DNA of 15,912 nt from contig JALTKC010000328.1 of assembly GCA_027076245.1 (NCBI GenBank), forward strand, positions 1-15,912, written 5' to 3'. Of the stretch, positions 1-6,891 are shown one piece after another. The stretch comes from Gammaproteobacteria bacterium (GTDB taxonomy: Bacteria > Pseudomonadota > Gammaproteobacteria > GRL18). The notes under the pieces were generated by a model. That model did no database searches. It had not been told where the DNA came from and was given only the letters and a program-made list of their open reading frames with translations. A program made the translations under genes and the position numbers. Each line of letters begins with the position of its first letter. The stretch's first letter is position 1.

Positions 1-699
1 CCCTTTAAGGTGAAATCGGTCAAGCCGCGGATTGAAGTAGAACAGAAAGGCCCCAAACAGGTGGAAATGCGACTGGAAGCCAAACTGCCCTATCTGGTTA
101 TGGGCTATAAGGTTCCGGTCATTAATACCGCTGAACAACCATGGGAGCCTTATGCTCTGGATCTGCTTGCCGGTATTCTGGATGGCGGAGACAGTGCCCG
201 TTTTAGTAAACATCTGGTCAGAGGCAGTAAAATCGCTACATCTGCCGGAGCCGGATATTCCCTGGAATCCCGTATGCAGACCCTGTTTTTGCTGGACGGC
301 ACGCCGGCAAAAGAGGTGACTATTGATGAGCTGAAAGCCGCCCTGCTCAGGGAAGTGGAGGATATAAAACAGAATCCGGTATCTGAAGAAGAACTGCAGC
401 GCGTTAAAGCGCAGGTGATTTCATCGGCGGTTTATGAGCAGGACTCCATGTTTTATCAGGCCATGAAAATCGGCATTGCTGAAACAACGGGTATTGGCTG
501 GGAGGAGCAAAGCCGCTATGTGGAGCGGATTCAGGCCATAACCCCGGAACAGATCCAGCAGGTAGCACGTAAATATCTGATCCCTAAAACACTAACCATA
601 GCTCGTTTAACCCCGATTGATAAACAGGCTCAAAACCATCAGTCTCAAAAGAATGCGGCTAATGCAAAAGCAGAAACCGCCAGCACGGAGGTTAAATAA
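1..699 (+). CDS. M16 family peptidase, C-terminal part (5' end outside window)
   Basis: The frame is open from base 1, so this is the last 232 residues of a longer protein. A GTG at base 10 is an internal valine codon, not a credible start. The visible part corresponds to the C-terminal domain of an M16 (pitrilysin/PqqL-like) periplasmic zinc protease, with stretches such as YALDLLAGILDGGDSARF and the late VSEEELQRVKAQV helix typical of these proteins. The tail after about residue 205 is low-complexity (Q, N, A, K). In this family the HxxEH zinc motif lies in the N-terminal domain, which is off the window, so catalytic competence cannot be judged. The stop lies 1 nt before the next M16 gene. 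M16 genes often occur as such pairs, one zinc-binding and one not, acting as a heterodimer. Family assignment is firm; the exact substrate is unknown. Confidence 0.88.
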   Translation, partial: PFKVKSVKPRIEVEQKGPKQVEMRLEAKLPYLVMGYKVPVINTAEQPWEPYALDLLAGILDGGDSARFSKHLVRGSKIATSAGAGYSLESRMQTLFLLDGTPAKEVTIDELKAALLREVEDIKQNPVSEEELQRVKAQVISSAVYEQDSMFYQAMKIGIAETTGIGWEEQSRYVERIQAITPEQIQQVARKYLIPKTLTIARLTPIDKQAQNHQSQKNAANAKAETASTEVK

Positions 700-700
700 T

Positions 701-2104
701 ATGCGCTATAAAAGTTTTAAATTAAAAACAGTTCTTATTCTGATCTTGGCTTTTACTTCCCTGAGCCTTTTAACTGCCGCAGGCTATGCTCAGACGATTA
801 AAACGGACGGCCATACTGACCGTGTTGGTAAAGTCAGCCGCTGGTACACCCGTAACGGCATGGAAGTGCTGTTCCAGAAAGCCGATACCCTGCCTATGAT
901 TGACTTTCGCCTGATTTTTGATGCCGGTGCGGCCAGAGACAGCAGTTTTAAATCAAAAGACGGTATTGTGCTGGCAGGTCTGGCTAAACTGACTAATGGT
1001 CTGGTTTTTGAAGGCACTAAAAATTTGAATGCCGATCAGATTGCCGAGCAGTTTGCTTCCCTGGGGGTTGACTATGGCAATGGCAGCTATCGGGATATGG
1101 CCCTGATTAACATTCGTACCCTGAGCTATGACAAACAGAAAAACGGCGCCTTAAAACTGCTGACCGAAGTGCTGGCCAATGCCAACTTCCCAAAGGATGC
1201 GATGCAGCGGGAAGTGGCCAGGATGCTGGTACAGCTGGATTATATTGAACAGACACCGTCTAAAAAAGCCTCCCGTGCCTTTTATGAAACCCTGTATAAA
1301 AACCACCCCTATGGCACCCCGCCCAGTGGTAATAAGGACAGCCTTAAAGCGTTAACACGGGCTGATCTGCTTAACTATTATAAACAGTATTATGTAGCCA
1401 AAAATGCGGTACTGGCTATTGTAGGTGATCTAAGTGAACAGCAGGCACGGGACTATGCCGAGCAGATCAGTGCGGCTTTGCCAGAAGGCAAAAAGGCCGC
1501 ACAACTACCTTCTGCACCGCAGCTAGCTAACGCTGAAGAAGTGCGCATAAACCATGCTTCCACACAAACCACCGTGCTTATGGGGCAGCCCGGAATTAAA
1601 CGGGGCGATAAGGATTATTATGCGCTTTATGTCGGCAATCACATACTGGGCGGTAGTGGCTTCAGTGCCCGGCTAATGAAAGAGGTGCGGGTCAAACGCG
1701 GCTTAACCTATAGCATAGGTAGTTATCTGATACCCATGCATGCCGAAGGACCCTATCAGTTCAGTTTTACCACCAAGCAAAGCTCTACTCAGGAAGCCAT
1801 TGCTCTGGTCAGAAAAAATCTGAAACAGTATATTGAACAAGGCCCGACTCAGGAAGAACTGGAGAATGCCAAACTGAATATCACCGGTAGTTTCCCTTTA
1901 AAGCAGGCCAGTAATAAAGACATTGTGGAAAACCTGGCCGTAATAGGCTTTTATGATTTACCTCTGGATTATCTGGATAAATACAATGCCCATATTGAAG
2001 CTGTCACCCTGGAGCAGATAAAATCGGCTTTTAAACGCCGGGTACACCCCGATAAAATGGCGACCATTATTGTGGGCCCGGATGTTGAAAAACTCACAGA
2101 CTAG
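701..2104 (+). CDS. Exported M16 family protein lacking the zinc motif
   Basis: A 467-aa protein. ATG 701 is chosen because it has a GGAGG Shine-Dalgarno at 687-691 and begins a clear signal peptide (basic MRYKSFKLK, hydrophobic core, AxA-like site near residue 30). The frame runs open further upstream to 617, but that would bury the signal peptide. The family's HxxEH zinc-binding motif would sit near residues 93-98, where the sequence reads GLAKLTNG, so the catalytic His and Glu are absent. The C-terminal domain keeps the R/Y pair (R333, Y337 in KRGLTYSIGS) used for substrate binding. This fits the inactive or substrate-binding partner of a two-subunit M16 protease with the upstream gene as active partner. 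The 3' end overlaps the start of rsmD, indicating translational coupling in one operon. Confidence 0.9.
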   Translation: MRYKSFKLKTVLILILAFTSLSLLTAAGYAQTIKTDGHTDRVGKVSRWYTRNGMEVLFQKADTLPMIDFRLIFDAGAARDSSFKSKDGIVLAGLAKLTNGLVFEGTKNLNADQIAEQFASLGVDYGNGSYRDMALINIRTLSYDKQKNGALKLLTEVLANANFPKDAMQREVARMLVQLDYIEQTPSKKASRAFYETLYKNHPYGTPPSGNKDSLKALTRADLLNYYKQYYVAKNAVLAIVGDLSEQQARDYAEQISAALPEGKKAAQLPSAPQLANAEEVRINHASTQTTVLMGQPGIKRGDKDYYALYVGNHILGGSGFSARLMKEVRVKRGLTYSIGSYLIPMHAEGPYQFSFTTKQSSTQEAIALVRKNLKQYIEQGPTQEELENAKLNITGSFPLKQASNKDIVENLAVIGFYDLPLDYLDKYNAHIEAVTLEQIKSAFKRRVHPDKMATIIVGPDVEKLTD

Positions 2105-2732
2105 AAAAAAGCCTTTATTGGGTAAAAAGCCATTAGCCAGTAAAAAACCTTTAGCTGGCAAAAAGCAGGTGGTAAAAAAGGGCAGTAATGAGCTGCGTAT
2201 AATAGGCGGCCAGTGGCGTGGTCGTAAACTGAAGTTCCCTGACGGCGAAGGCCTGCGTCCCACTATGGACAGGGTTAGAGAAACTCTGTTTAACTGGTTG
2301 CAGGCCGATATTGCCGATGCCCGCTGTCTGGACCTGTTCTCCGGCAGCGGCGCGCTTGGGTTTGAGGCCCTGTCACGTTTTGCCGCTCAGGTCGTTATGG
2401 TGGATAAAAATCCCCAGGCCATAACAATGCTACGCAGCAATCTGGCTTTATTAAAAGCGGATAATGCTCAGGTGATGCAAATGGATGCTGCCACCTATTT
2501 ACAGCAGGAAAATATCGGCCCCTTTGATATTGTCTTTTTAGACCCGCCCTTTAACCAGCATTTAGTAGAAAAATTTTGCCAGCTATTGAACCAGTCTGGC
2601 TGTCTGTCAGAGCAGGCTCTAATTTATATCGAAATGGAAAAGAATACACCATTACCCCAACTGCCTGAACAATGGCATATCACTAAAAACAAAACGGCCG
2701 GGCAACTGGCTTATTATTTAATTGATACCTGA
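2082..2732 (+). CDS. rsmD: 16S rRNA (guanine-966-N2)-methyltransferase RsmD
   Basis: A 216-aa cytoplasmic SAM-dependent methyltransferase that modifies G966 of 16S rRNA in the small ribosomal subunit. The fold starts near residue 36 (NELRIIGGQWRGRKL). The SAM-binding loop is LDLFSGSGALG at 83-93 and the catalytic motif is DPPF at 154-157, as in E. coli RsmD. The start is uncertain: TTG 2070, ATG 2082 and TTG 2085 are all in frame, none with a good ribosome site, and a later start such as GTG 2169 would remove the tail. With ATG 2082 the gene overlaps the M16 gene by 23 nt. The extra N-terminal tail of about 35 residues is lysine-rich and built on three KKPL repeats, which makes the protein longer than E. 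coli RsmD (about 198 aa). Function is secure; the tail's role is unknown. Confidence 0.93.
   Translation: MLKNSQTRKKPLLGKKPLASKKPLAGKKQVVKKGSNELRIIGGQWRGRKLKFPDGEGLRPTMDRVRETLFNWLQADIADARCLDLFSGSGALGFEALSRFAAQVVMVDKNPQAITMLRSNLALLKADNAQVMQMDAATYLQQENIGPFDIVFLDPPFNQHLVEKFCQLLNQSGCLSEQALIYIEMEKNTPLPQLPEQWHITKNKTAGQLAYYLIDT
2106..2165 (+). repeat. 18-nt tandem repeat, about 3.3 copies, coding KKPLxx
   Basis: Units at 2106-2123, 2124-2141 and 2142-2159 plus a partial unit at 2160-2165. They read KKPLLG, KKPLAS, KKPLAG and KK in the RsmD frame. The array begins one base after the stop codon of the preceding M16 gene, so it could expand or contract in whole codons without harming that gene. Confidence 0.85.
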
Positions 2733-2758
2733 TGCTGATTTTATAAAATTCCAGGTAT
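2725..2758. repeat. Inverted repeat at rsmD 3' end
   Basis: ATACCTG (2725-2731) pairs with CAGGTAT (2752-2758). A 12-bp perfect palindrome, ATTTTATAAAAT (2738-2749), lies inside. It spans the rsmD stop codon and could form a hairpin in the transcript. There is no proper U-tract after it, so it is at best a weak terminator or an mRNA 3'-end structure. Confidence 0.4.
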
Positions 2759-2785
2759 TAAGTATTTTATTCATGTTAATCATTT

Positions 2786-2974
2786 ATGGAAAAGCAAAGA
2801 AATCCGGGTGTTTCCCGTGATAACCGTATATCAGATGAAGGCCTTGAGCGTCTGGAAAAACACCTGAACGGCGGAACAAAAATGACAAAGATGGTTCTGG
2901 AACAATGGATTAAGCGTTATGGCGAACCTGCCAGAGCCTTAATTAAGCGCTATCGGCCTGAACTGGAATTGTAA
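2786..2974 (+). CDS. Small protein of unknown function (62 aa)
   Basis: I do not recognise a named family. The 62-aa product is soluble and basic, with no signal peptide or membrane segment. The first 20 residues are polar and probably disordered (MEKQRNPGVSRDNRISDEG); the rest looks helical, with a hydrophobic/basic second half (VLEQWIKRYGEPARALIKRYRPE). No cysteines are present. It lies 53 nt after rsmD on the same strand and before a membrane-protein gene. There is no clear Shine-Dalgarno before ATG 2786; an internal ATG at 2882 would give only the C-terminal helix region. The acceptable codon pattern, single-strand gene cluster and lack of a competing frame support a real gene, but this is not certain. 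Confidence 0.6.
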   Translation: MEKQRNPGVSRDNRISDEGLERLEKHLNGGTKMTKMVLEQWIKRYGEPARALIKRYRPELEL

Positions 2975-2995
2975 TTAATGCTGGTATGCGTTGCT

Positions 2996-3026
2996 TTGGC
3001 AAGGTAAAATAAGTACCTGTTAATAT
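2996..3026 (+). promoter_or_regulatory. Candidate sigma70-type promoter with internal inverted repeat
   Basis: TTGGCA (2996-3001) and TAATAT (3021-3026) are separated by 19 bp, slightly long. The spacer contains an inverted repeat, AGGTA (3002-3006) / TACCT (3014-3018), placed where a repressor could sit. It would drive the membrane-protein gene at 3043 and perhaps coaD. It is based on consensus match only. Confidence 0.35.
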
Positions 3027-3042
3027 AGATGCCGGAACGACC

Positions 3043-3564
3043 ATGCAGTTTGAAATTCCTGAAGAAGAAAGAAAAAAAGCCAAAATTCCCCATGATCTGT
3101 TTCTGGTCAATCTGATCGGCAATCATATTCTGATATTTGTGGGGACGCTTGGGCTGGCCTCCACCTGGGTCTGGCCAATGCTGGCGGTGCCGCTGATTTC
3201 TTTATCGATTTTAGGCAGTATTATTGTCTTAAGTCATAAATCCAAAAGCAATAATGCCTCCTGGTTTGAAATGTGCCACTGGCAAATTGCTGTTAAACGC
3301 AGCTGGTTTTTTATTAAAATGATTCTGACGCTTACCGCTATCGGCCTAATCGGTATTTATGGCTATACTAACCTGGGCTGGATGAAAGAAGCGGTATATG
3401 CGCTTATTGGCGGTGTCTGTCTGCTGCCGGTTATGGTCACGACGCTGATCCTGATTTTAATGGAATCCGATGCTCTGCACAGTGCCGATCAGGGTAAGGT
3501 GCCTGACAACTTGCTGGAAAAATTCCCGGCACCGGCTAATGTAAAAGTAATAACAGAAGAATAA
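3043..3564 (+). CDS. Inner-membrane protein of unknown function (173 aa)
   Basis: I do not recognise the family. After a charged N-terminus (MQFEIPEEERKKAKIP) the protein has about four membrane segments, near residues 20-40, 44-66, 88-110 and 117-141, so both ends are probably on the same side of the inner membrane. A charged stretch follows the second segment (HKSKSNNASWFEMCHW) and the C-terminal 30 residues are soluble. No enzyme motif or ordered metal site is visible. It sits 11 nt before coaD on the same strand, so the two are probably cotranscribed, but nothing indicates a role in coenzyme A synthesis. The start at ATG 3043 has only a weak purine-rich region upstream (CCGGAACG). Confidence 0.75.
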   Translation: MQFEIPEEERKKAKIPHDLFLVNLIGNHILIFVGTLGLASTWVWPMLAVPLISLSILGSIIVLSHKSKSNNASWFEMCHWQIAVKRSWFFIKMILTLTAIGLIGIYGYTNLGWMKEAVYALIGGVCLLPVMVTTLILILMESDALHSADQGKVPDNLLEKFPAPANVKVITEE

Positions 3565-3575
3565 GCGAACATTTT

Positions 3576-4052
3576 ATGGTTAATGCTGTCTATCCGGGAA
3601 CCTTTGATCCCATTACTAATGGTCATATAGACATGGTAGTACGGGCCACTAAAATGTTTGAAAAAGTGATTGTGGCTGTAGCGGACAGTACCGGTAAACA
3701 ACCCCTGTTTAATTTACAGGAGCGGGTTGAGCTGGCCAGCCGGGTATTAAGTGATCTGCCCGGTGTTGAAGTCATCGGCTTTAATACCCTGCTGGTGGAT
3801 TTTGCCAGAAAACATAATGCCTCGGTCATTCTAAGAGGGCTTAGAGCCGTTTCAGATTATGAATACGAGTTCCAGCTGGCGGGTATGAACCGTAATCTGG
3901 CACCGGATATAGAAACGATTTTTCTGACCACGGCAGAAAATTATGCTTTTTTATCTTCCAGCCTGGTCAAAGAAGTTTCGAGACTAGGTGGTGATGTCAG
4001 CCGCTTTCTGCCGCAGCAAGTAATAGCTGAAATAAAAAAGAAATTAGGTTAA
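3576..4052 (+). CDS. coaD: Phosphopantetheine adenylyltransferase (CoaD)
   Basis: A 158-aa cytoplasmic enzyme that transfers AMP from ATP to 4'-phosphopantetheine, giving dephospho-CoA, the penultimate step of coenzyme A biosynthesis. It has the bacterial PPAT features in order: YPGTFDPITNGH at residues 6-17 with the nucleotidyltransferase T/HxGH element (H17), the LRGLRAVSDYEYEFQ region that contacts ATP and pantetheine, and the late SSSLVKEVSRLGGDVS segment corresponding to the ISSTxVR motif. Length matches the family (about 160 aa). ATG 3576 starts directly at the conserved N-terminus; no strong Shine-Dalgarno precedes it, so coupling to the upstream gene is possible. Confidence 0.97.
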   Translation: MVNAVYPGTFDPITNGHIDMVVRATKMFEKVIVAVADSTGKQPLFNLQERVELASRVLSDLPGVEVIGFNTLLVDFARKHNASVILRGLRAVSDYEYEFQLAGMNRNLAPDIETIFLTTAENYAFLSSSLVKEVSRLGGDVSRFLPQQVIAEIKKKLG

Positions 4053-4252
4053 TATATCGACACCTGACAGGGTGGACAGCGTTCATATTTCCTTTGCTTC
4101 TCTATAGCAGGTCTTATATCGGAGAAAGGGATATTGAGGGGGAACCTGGTAAAACCAGTGTTCAGTAACCGATTTGAAGCCAGGGCTCTTAAACGCCTTG
4201 CTTCAGTTACAAATTTATTAATTATTAAGATTATCTATTTTGGAGGTTTCCA

Positions 4253-4501
4253 ATGGCGTTATATATCACTGATGAATGTATTAACTGTGATGTGTGCGAA
4301 CCCGAATGTCCCAATGAAGCGATTTATATGGGTGAAGAGATTTATGAAATCAACCCCGATCTCTGTACCGAATGTGTCGGCCACTATGATGAACCTCAAT
4401 GTGTGGAAGTTTGTCCTGTTGACTGTATTCCAAAAGATCCGGATCATGAAGAAACAGAAGAAGAATTAATGGAAAAATACAAAAAACTGACAGGCGGTTA
4501 A
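4253..4501 (+). CDS. 2[4Fe-4S] ferredoxin, Alvin type (YfhL-like)
   Basis: An 82-aa low-potential electron carrier of the cytoplasm. Cluster ligands are C9-x2-C12-x2-C15-x3-C19 followed by P20, and C38-x2-C41-x8-C50-x3-C54 followed by P55. The x8 insertion in the second motif and the acidic C-terminal extension (about residues 62-82) are the marks of the Allochromatium-type/YfhL ferredoxins rather than clostridial ones. An additional C58 lies after the second motif, as is often seen in this group. ATG 4253 has an excellent GGAGG site at 4242-4246. The gene follows coaD on the same strand after 200 bp, a neighbourhood commonly seen in gammaproteobacteria, and ends before a strong terminator. 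Redox partners cannot be deduced. Confidence 0.95.
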   Translation: MALYITDECINCDVCEPECPNEAIYMGEEIYEINPDLCTECVGHYDEPQCVEVCPVDCIPKDPDHEETEEELMEKYKKLTGG

Positions 4502-4540
4502 ATTCCCCTTATTTATATTGTATTTAAGTTTTCATTTTAT

Positions 4541-4583
4541 AAAAAAGCCCCTTAAATAATCATCAATTTAAGGGGCTTTTTTT
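4541..4583 (+). terminator. Rho-independent terminator after the ferredoxin gene
   Basis: The stem arm 4547-4556 (GCCCCTTAAA) pairs with 4567-4576 (TTTAAGGGGC) across a 10-nt loop, followed by seven T residues (4577-4583). Six A residues precede the left arm, so the structure could also stop transcription arriving on the - strand. Confidence 0.92.
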
Positions 4584-4611
4584 GGCCTGAAAGAGCGCAT
4601 GTGAGTATACT
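4582..4611 (+). promoter_or_regulatory. Candidate sigma70 promoter of the GGT gene
   Basis: TTGGCC (4582-4587) and TATACT (4606-4611) are separated by 18 bp. They lie directly downstream of the ferredoxin terminator and 45 bp before the GGT start codon. Position and match are good, but it is a consensus-based call. Confidence 0.5.
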
Positions 4612-4656
4612 TTACATTCTCTTTAAAAAAACTGAGAAAACAACGTTGAGAAAAGA

Positions 4657-6366
4657 ATGCTGAAAAAATATCTACGACTGTTCCTTATATCGACTCTCGG
4701 CCTGTGTTTAATGTCAGTACAGGCTGAGCCTGTTAAAACACCGCCGCAGGCTGCTATTGCTTCTGCTCATCCACTGGCCACAGAAGCCGGTAAACAGATC
4801 CTGCTGCAGGGCGGTAATGCTTTTGATGCGGCAGTGGCGGTAACGGCGGCTCTGGCCGTGGTGGAACCGTACAGCTCCGGTCTGGGCGGCGGTGGTTTCT
4901 GGCTGATCCGGGATGCCTCAAATAATAAAACCATCATGCTGGACGGGCGTGAAACAGCACCGGCCAAAGCCACCCGGGATATGTATCTGGACAGTGCCGG
5001 TAATTATATCCCTGACAGTTCTGTCAACGGGCCGCTGGCTGCCGGAATTCCCGGCACCGTGGCGGCTATGGTGCACCTGTCAGAACAATACGGTGTTCTG
5101 CCTCTGGAGCAGGTCTTACAGCCGGCCATACAATACGCTGAACAGGGCTTCAGCGTTACTGAACATTATCAGGAAATGGCACAGTTTCGTCTGTCCGTAC
5201 TGCAGTCTTACCCGGAATCCGCCAGAATTTTTCTGCACAATAATCAGGTGCCGGAAATAGGCCATAAGATCATACAGACCGATCTGGCAAAAACCCTGAA
5301 GCAGATTGCCAGAACCGGCGGTAAGGATTTTTATCAGGGTTTTACCGCTATTAAAATGGTTAATGCGGTTAAAAAAGCAAAGGGGATCTGGCAGCTTGAT
5401 GATCTGAAAAACTACCGTCTTAAAGAAAGGCAGCCGATTACATTTACTTATCGTGATATGCGGGTTATTTCCGCAGCGCCACCCTCATCCGGCGGTATTG
5501 CTCTGGCCAGCATACTGCAGATCCTGCAGAACTATAATCTGCAGTCTATGGAGCAGGCTCAACAGGTGCATCTGATAGTGGAAGCCATGCGCCGGGCCTA
5601 TCGGGACCGGGCAGAATACCTGGGGGACAGTGATTTTGTTAAGGTGCCGGTTAAGCGTTTAACTCACCCCTTTTATGCTCAGGGTCTGGCCGCCGGTATC
5701 CGGCTGGACAAAGCCACACCCAGTGACAGTCTGCCGGGTATTATCAAAGCGCCGGAAGGGCAGGATACCACCCATTTTTCCATTATCGATACTCAGGGTA
5801 ACAGGGTGTCTGCCACCATGAGTATTAACTATCCTTTTGGTTCCTGTTTTACTGCGAAGGGAACCGGTGTTTTGCTTAATGATGAAATGGATGACTTTTC
5901 CGCCCGCCCCGGCACACCTAATGTTTATGGTCTGGTCGGTGCACAAGCCAATGCCATTGCACCGGGCAAGCGCCCCTTATCCAGTATGAGTCCCACAATG
6001 GTAGAAACCAATAAGGGTGTGGCCCTGATAGGCACTCCGGGAGGCAGCCGCATTATTACTATGGTGCTGCTAGGCATTCTGAGCATGGAACAGAATTTTG
6101 ATCCACAGCAATGGGTCAGCCGTGCCCGCTTCCATCATCAGTACCTGCCGGACAGTATTTTTTATGAGCCGGAAGCCCTGTCAGAAGAAACCCTGCAGGC
6201 ATTACAGCGAATGGGGCATAAAACCACAGTACTGGATTCGGTGTACGGCAATATGCAGGCTATTGCCTGGGACTATAAGACGGGGGTAAAAGCAGCTTCC
6301 GATCCTCGGGTAGAAGGTGAAGCAGTGGTGTTTGATGTACCGGATAAAAAATCAGAGAAAAAGTAG
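4657..6366 (+). CDS. ggt: Gamma-glutamyltranspeptidase (periplasmic)
   Basis: A 569-aa precursor of an Ntn-hydrolase that cleaves the gamma-glutamyl bond of glutathione and related compounds in the periplasm, passing the glutamyl group to water or amino acids. A signal peptide covers residues 1-23 (cleavage VQA-EP). Self-cleavage is expected before T371 in the TTHFS motif, giving a large subunit of about 347 residues and a small one of 199. Other landmarks correspond to E. coli GGT: substrate-binding R98 (DGRETAP), D413 in DEMDDFS, and the oxyanion glycines G462-G463 in GTPGGSRI. All key residues are present, so it should be active. ATG 4657 is preceded by a purine-rich GAGAAAAG. It is transcribed alone, between its own promoter and terminator. 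Confidence 0.96.
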   Translation: MLKKYLRLFLISTLGLCLMSVQAEPVKTPPQAAIASAHPLATEAGKQILLQGGNAFDAAVAVTAALAVVEPYSSGLGGGGFWLIRDASNNKTIMLDGRETAPAKATRDMYLDSAGNYIPDSSVNGPLAAGIPGTVAAMVHLSEQYGVLPLEQVLQPAIQYAEQGFSVTEHYQEMAQFRLSVLQSYPESARIFLHNNQVPEIGHKIIQTDLAKTLKQIARTGGKDFYQGFTAIKMVNAVKKAKGIWQLDDLKNYRLKERQPITFTYRDMRVISAAPPSSGGIALASILQILQNYNLQSMEQAQQVHLIVEAMRRAYRDRAEYLGDSDFVKVPVKRLTHPFYAQGLAAGIRLDKATPSDSLPGIIKAPEGQDTTHFSIIDTQGNRVSATMSINYPFGSCFTAKGTGVLLNDEMDDFSARPGTPNVYGLVGAQANAIAPGKRPLSSMSPTMVETNKGVALIGTPGGSRIITMVLLGILSMEQNFDPQQWVSRARFHHQYLPDSIFYEPEALSEETLQALQRMGHKTTVLDSVYGNMQAIAWDYKTGVKAASDPRVEGEAVVFDVPDKKSEKK

Positions 6367-6379
6367 CAGACAAAAGAAA

Positions 6380-6415
6380 GGCCCCGATGTTTCCATAGGG
6401 GCCAAAATGTTTTTT
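6380..6415 (+). terminator. Rho-independent terminator after GGT
   Basis: GGCCCC (6380-6385) pairs with GGGGCC (6398-6403), with a few further pairs possible inside the loop. AAAATG and a run of six T (6410-6415) follow. It starts 14 nt after the GGT stop codon. Confidence 0.85.
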
Positions 6416-6481
6416 CACTTATTTGTACCAACACATTAAAATGTACAAACAGTAAATGGTTAATGCTTGTGAGCCTTTAAA

Positions 6482-6561
6482 TAATACGAGTAAGGAGAAC
6501 GTATTACTTTAAATTCTCTAACCGTAAAATATCAAACAATATTGGAGAGTAAGGAATATTG
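6482..6561 (+). repeat. Two 7-bp inverted repeats, each with an 11-nt spacer containing AGTAAGG
   Basis: TAATACG (6482-6488) / CGTATTA (6500-6506), and CAATATT (6537-6543) / AATATTG (6555-6561). Both spacers are 11 nt and contain AGTAAGG followed by A. As RNA both would be hairpins showing AAGGA in or at the edge of the loop. Confidence 0.5.
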
Positions 6562-6678
6562 CTCAACTTTACATACCTAAATAAAAGCATTTAGTGTGCC
6601 AATTTTATTGTTTATTGAAAACATATAAATATCAGGGGGTTATTAAACACAATCCTGATCCATGAGTTATTCCTTGTT

Positions 6679-6763
6679 GTGATATATCAAACCCGCCACG
6701 AAATATCACGTCATATTTCGTGTAATGTCTGAAATATCACTTTAAAAAAGCATTTTATATCAC
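6679..6763. promoter_or_regulatory. Cluster of ATATCAC motifs (candidate operator array)
   Basis: ATATCAC occurs at 6703-6709, 6734-6740 and 6757-6763, and inverted (GTGATAT) at 6679-6685. The first two belong to an exact 10-bp direct repeat GAAATATCAC at 6700-6709 and 6731-6740, 31 bp apart (about three helical turns). Looser copies ATATCAA and ATATCAG occur at 6529 and 6629. The cluster lies 130-210 bp before the SYLF gene. Confidence 0.4.
6697..6722. repeat. Perfect 10-bp inverted repeat, 6-bp spacer
   Basis: CACGAAATAT (6697-6706) and ATATTTCGTG (6713-6722) are exact reverse complements around CACGTC. There is no T-tract, so it is not a terminator. It resembles an operator or cruciform site. 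Confidence 0.75.
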
Positions 6764-6891
6764 TGATTTTTAACTGTTCAGTAAGACTGGCTAATGTAAA
6801 TACAGGGTTCTGCTGAAGTGTAATAACATTCAGGATTGATTAAGATTTATCTGTTAAAATCACAGTTTTAGAGCAATCGGAATTATTTATT

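Larger units (their letters stand above)
6416..6891. other. Repeat-rich AT-rich non-coding region
   Basis: About 475 bp without a credible reading frame on either strand; the few ATGs meet a stop within some ten codons. It contains a series of short inverted repeats (6422-6449, 6482-6506, 6537-6561, 6577-6594, 6631-6659, 6697-6722) and repeated ATATCA motifs in its second half. No tRNA, transposase remnant or terminator-like T-tract was seen. It could be a regulatory region for the SYLF gene, a structured RNA, or a degenerate intergenic element. Confidence 0.55.

Noticed and set aside
617..700. Upstream extension of the second M16 gene
   Set aside because: It overlaps the end of the first M16 gene and would place 28 basic residues before a good signal peptide; ATG 701 has a GGAGG site.
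4146..4158. CTGGT-AAA-ACCAG hairpin between coaD and the ferredoxin gene
   Set aside because: Five base pairs and no T-tract; expected by chance in a 200-bp spacer. No convincing -35/-10 pair was found there either.
4134..4469. 111-codon + strand frame overlapping the ferredoxin gene
   Set aside because: It begins with TTG and mostly shadows the ferredoxin in another frame, which has complete cluster motifs and a strong ribosome site.
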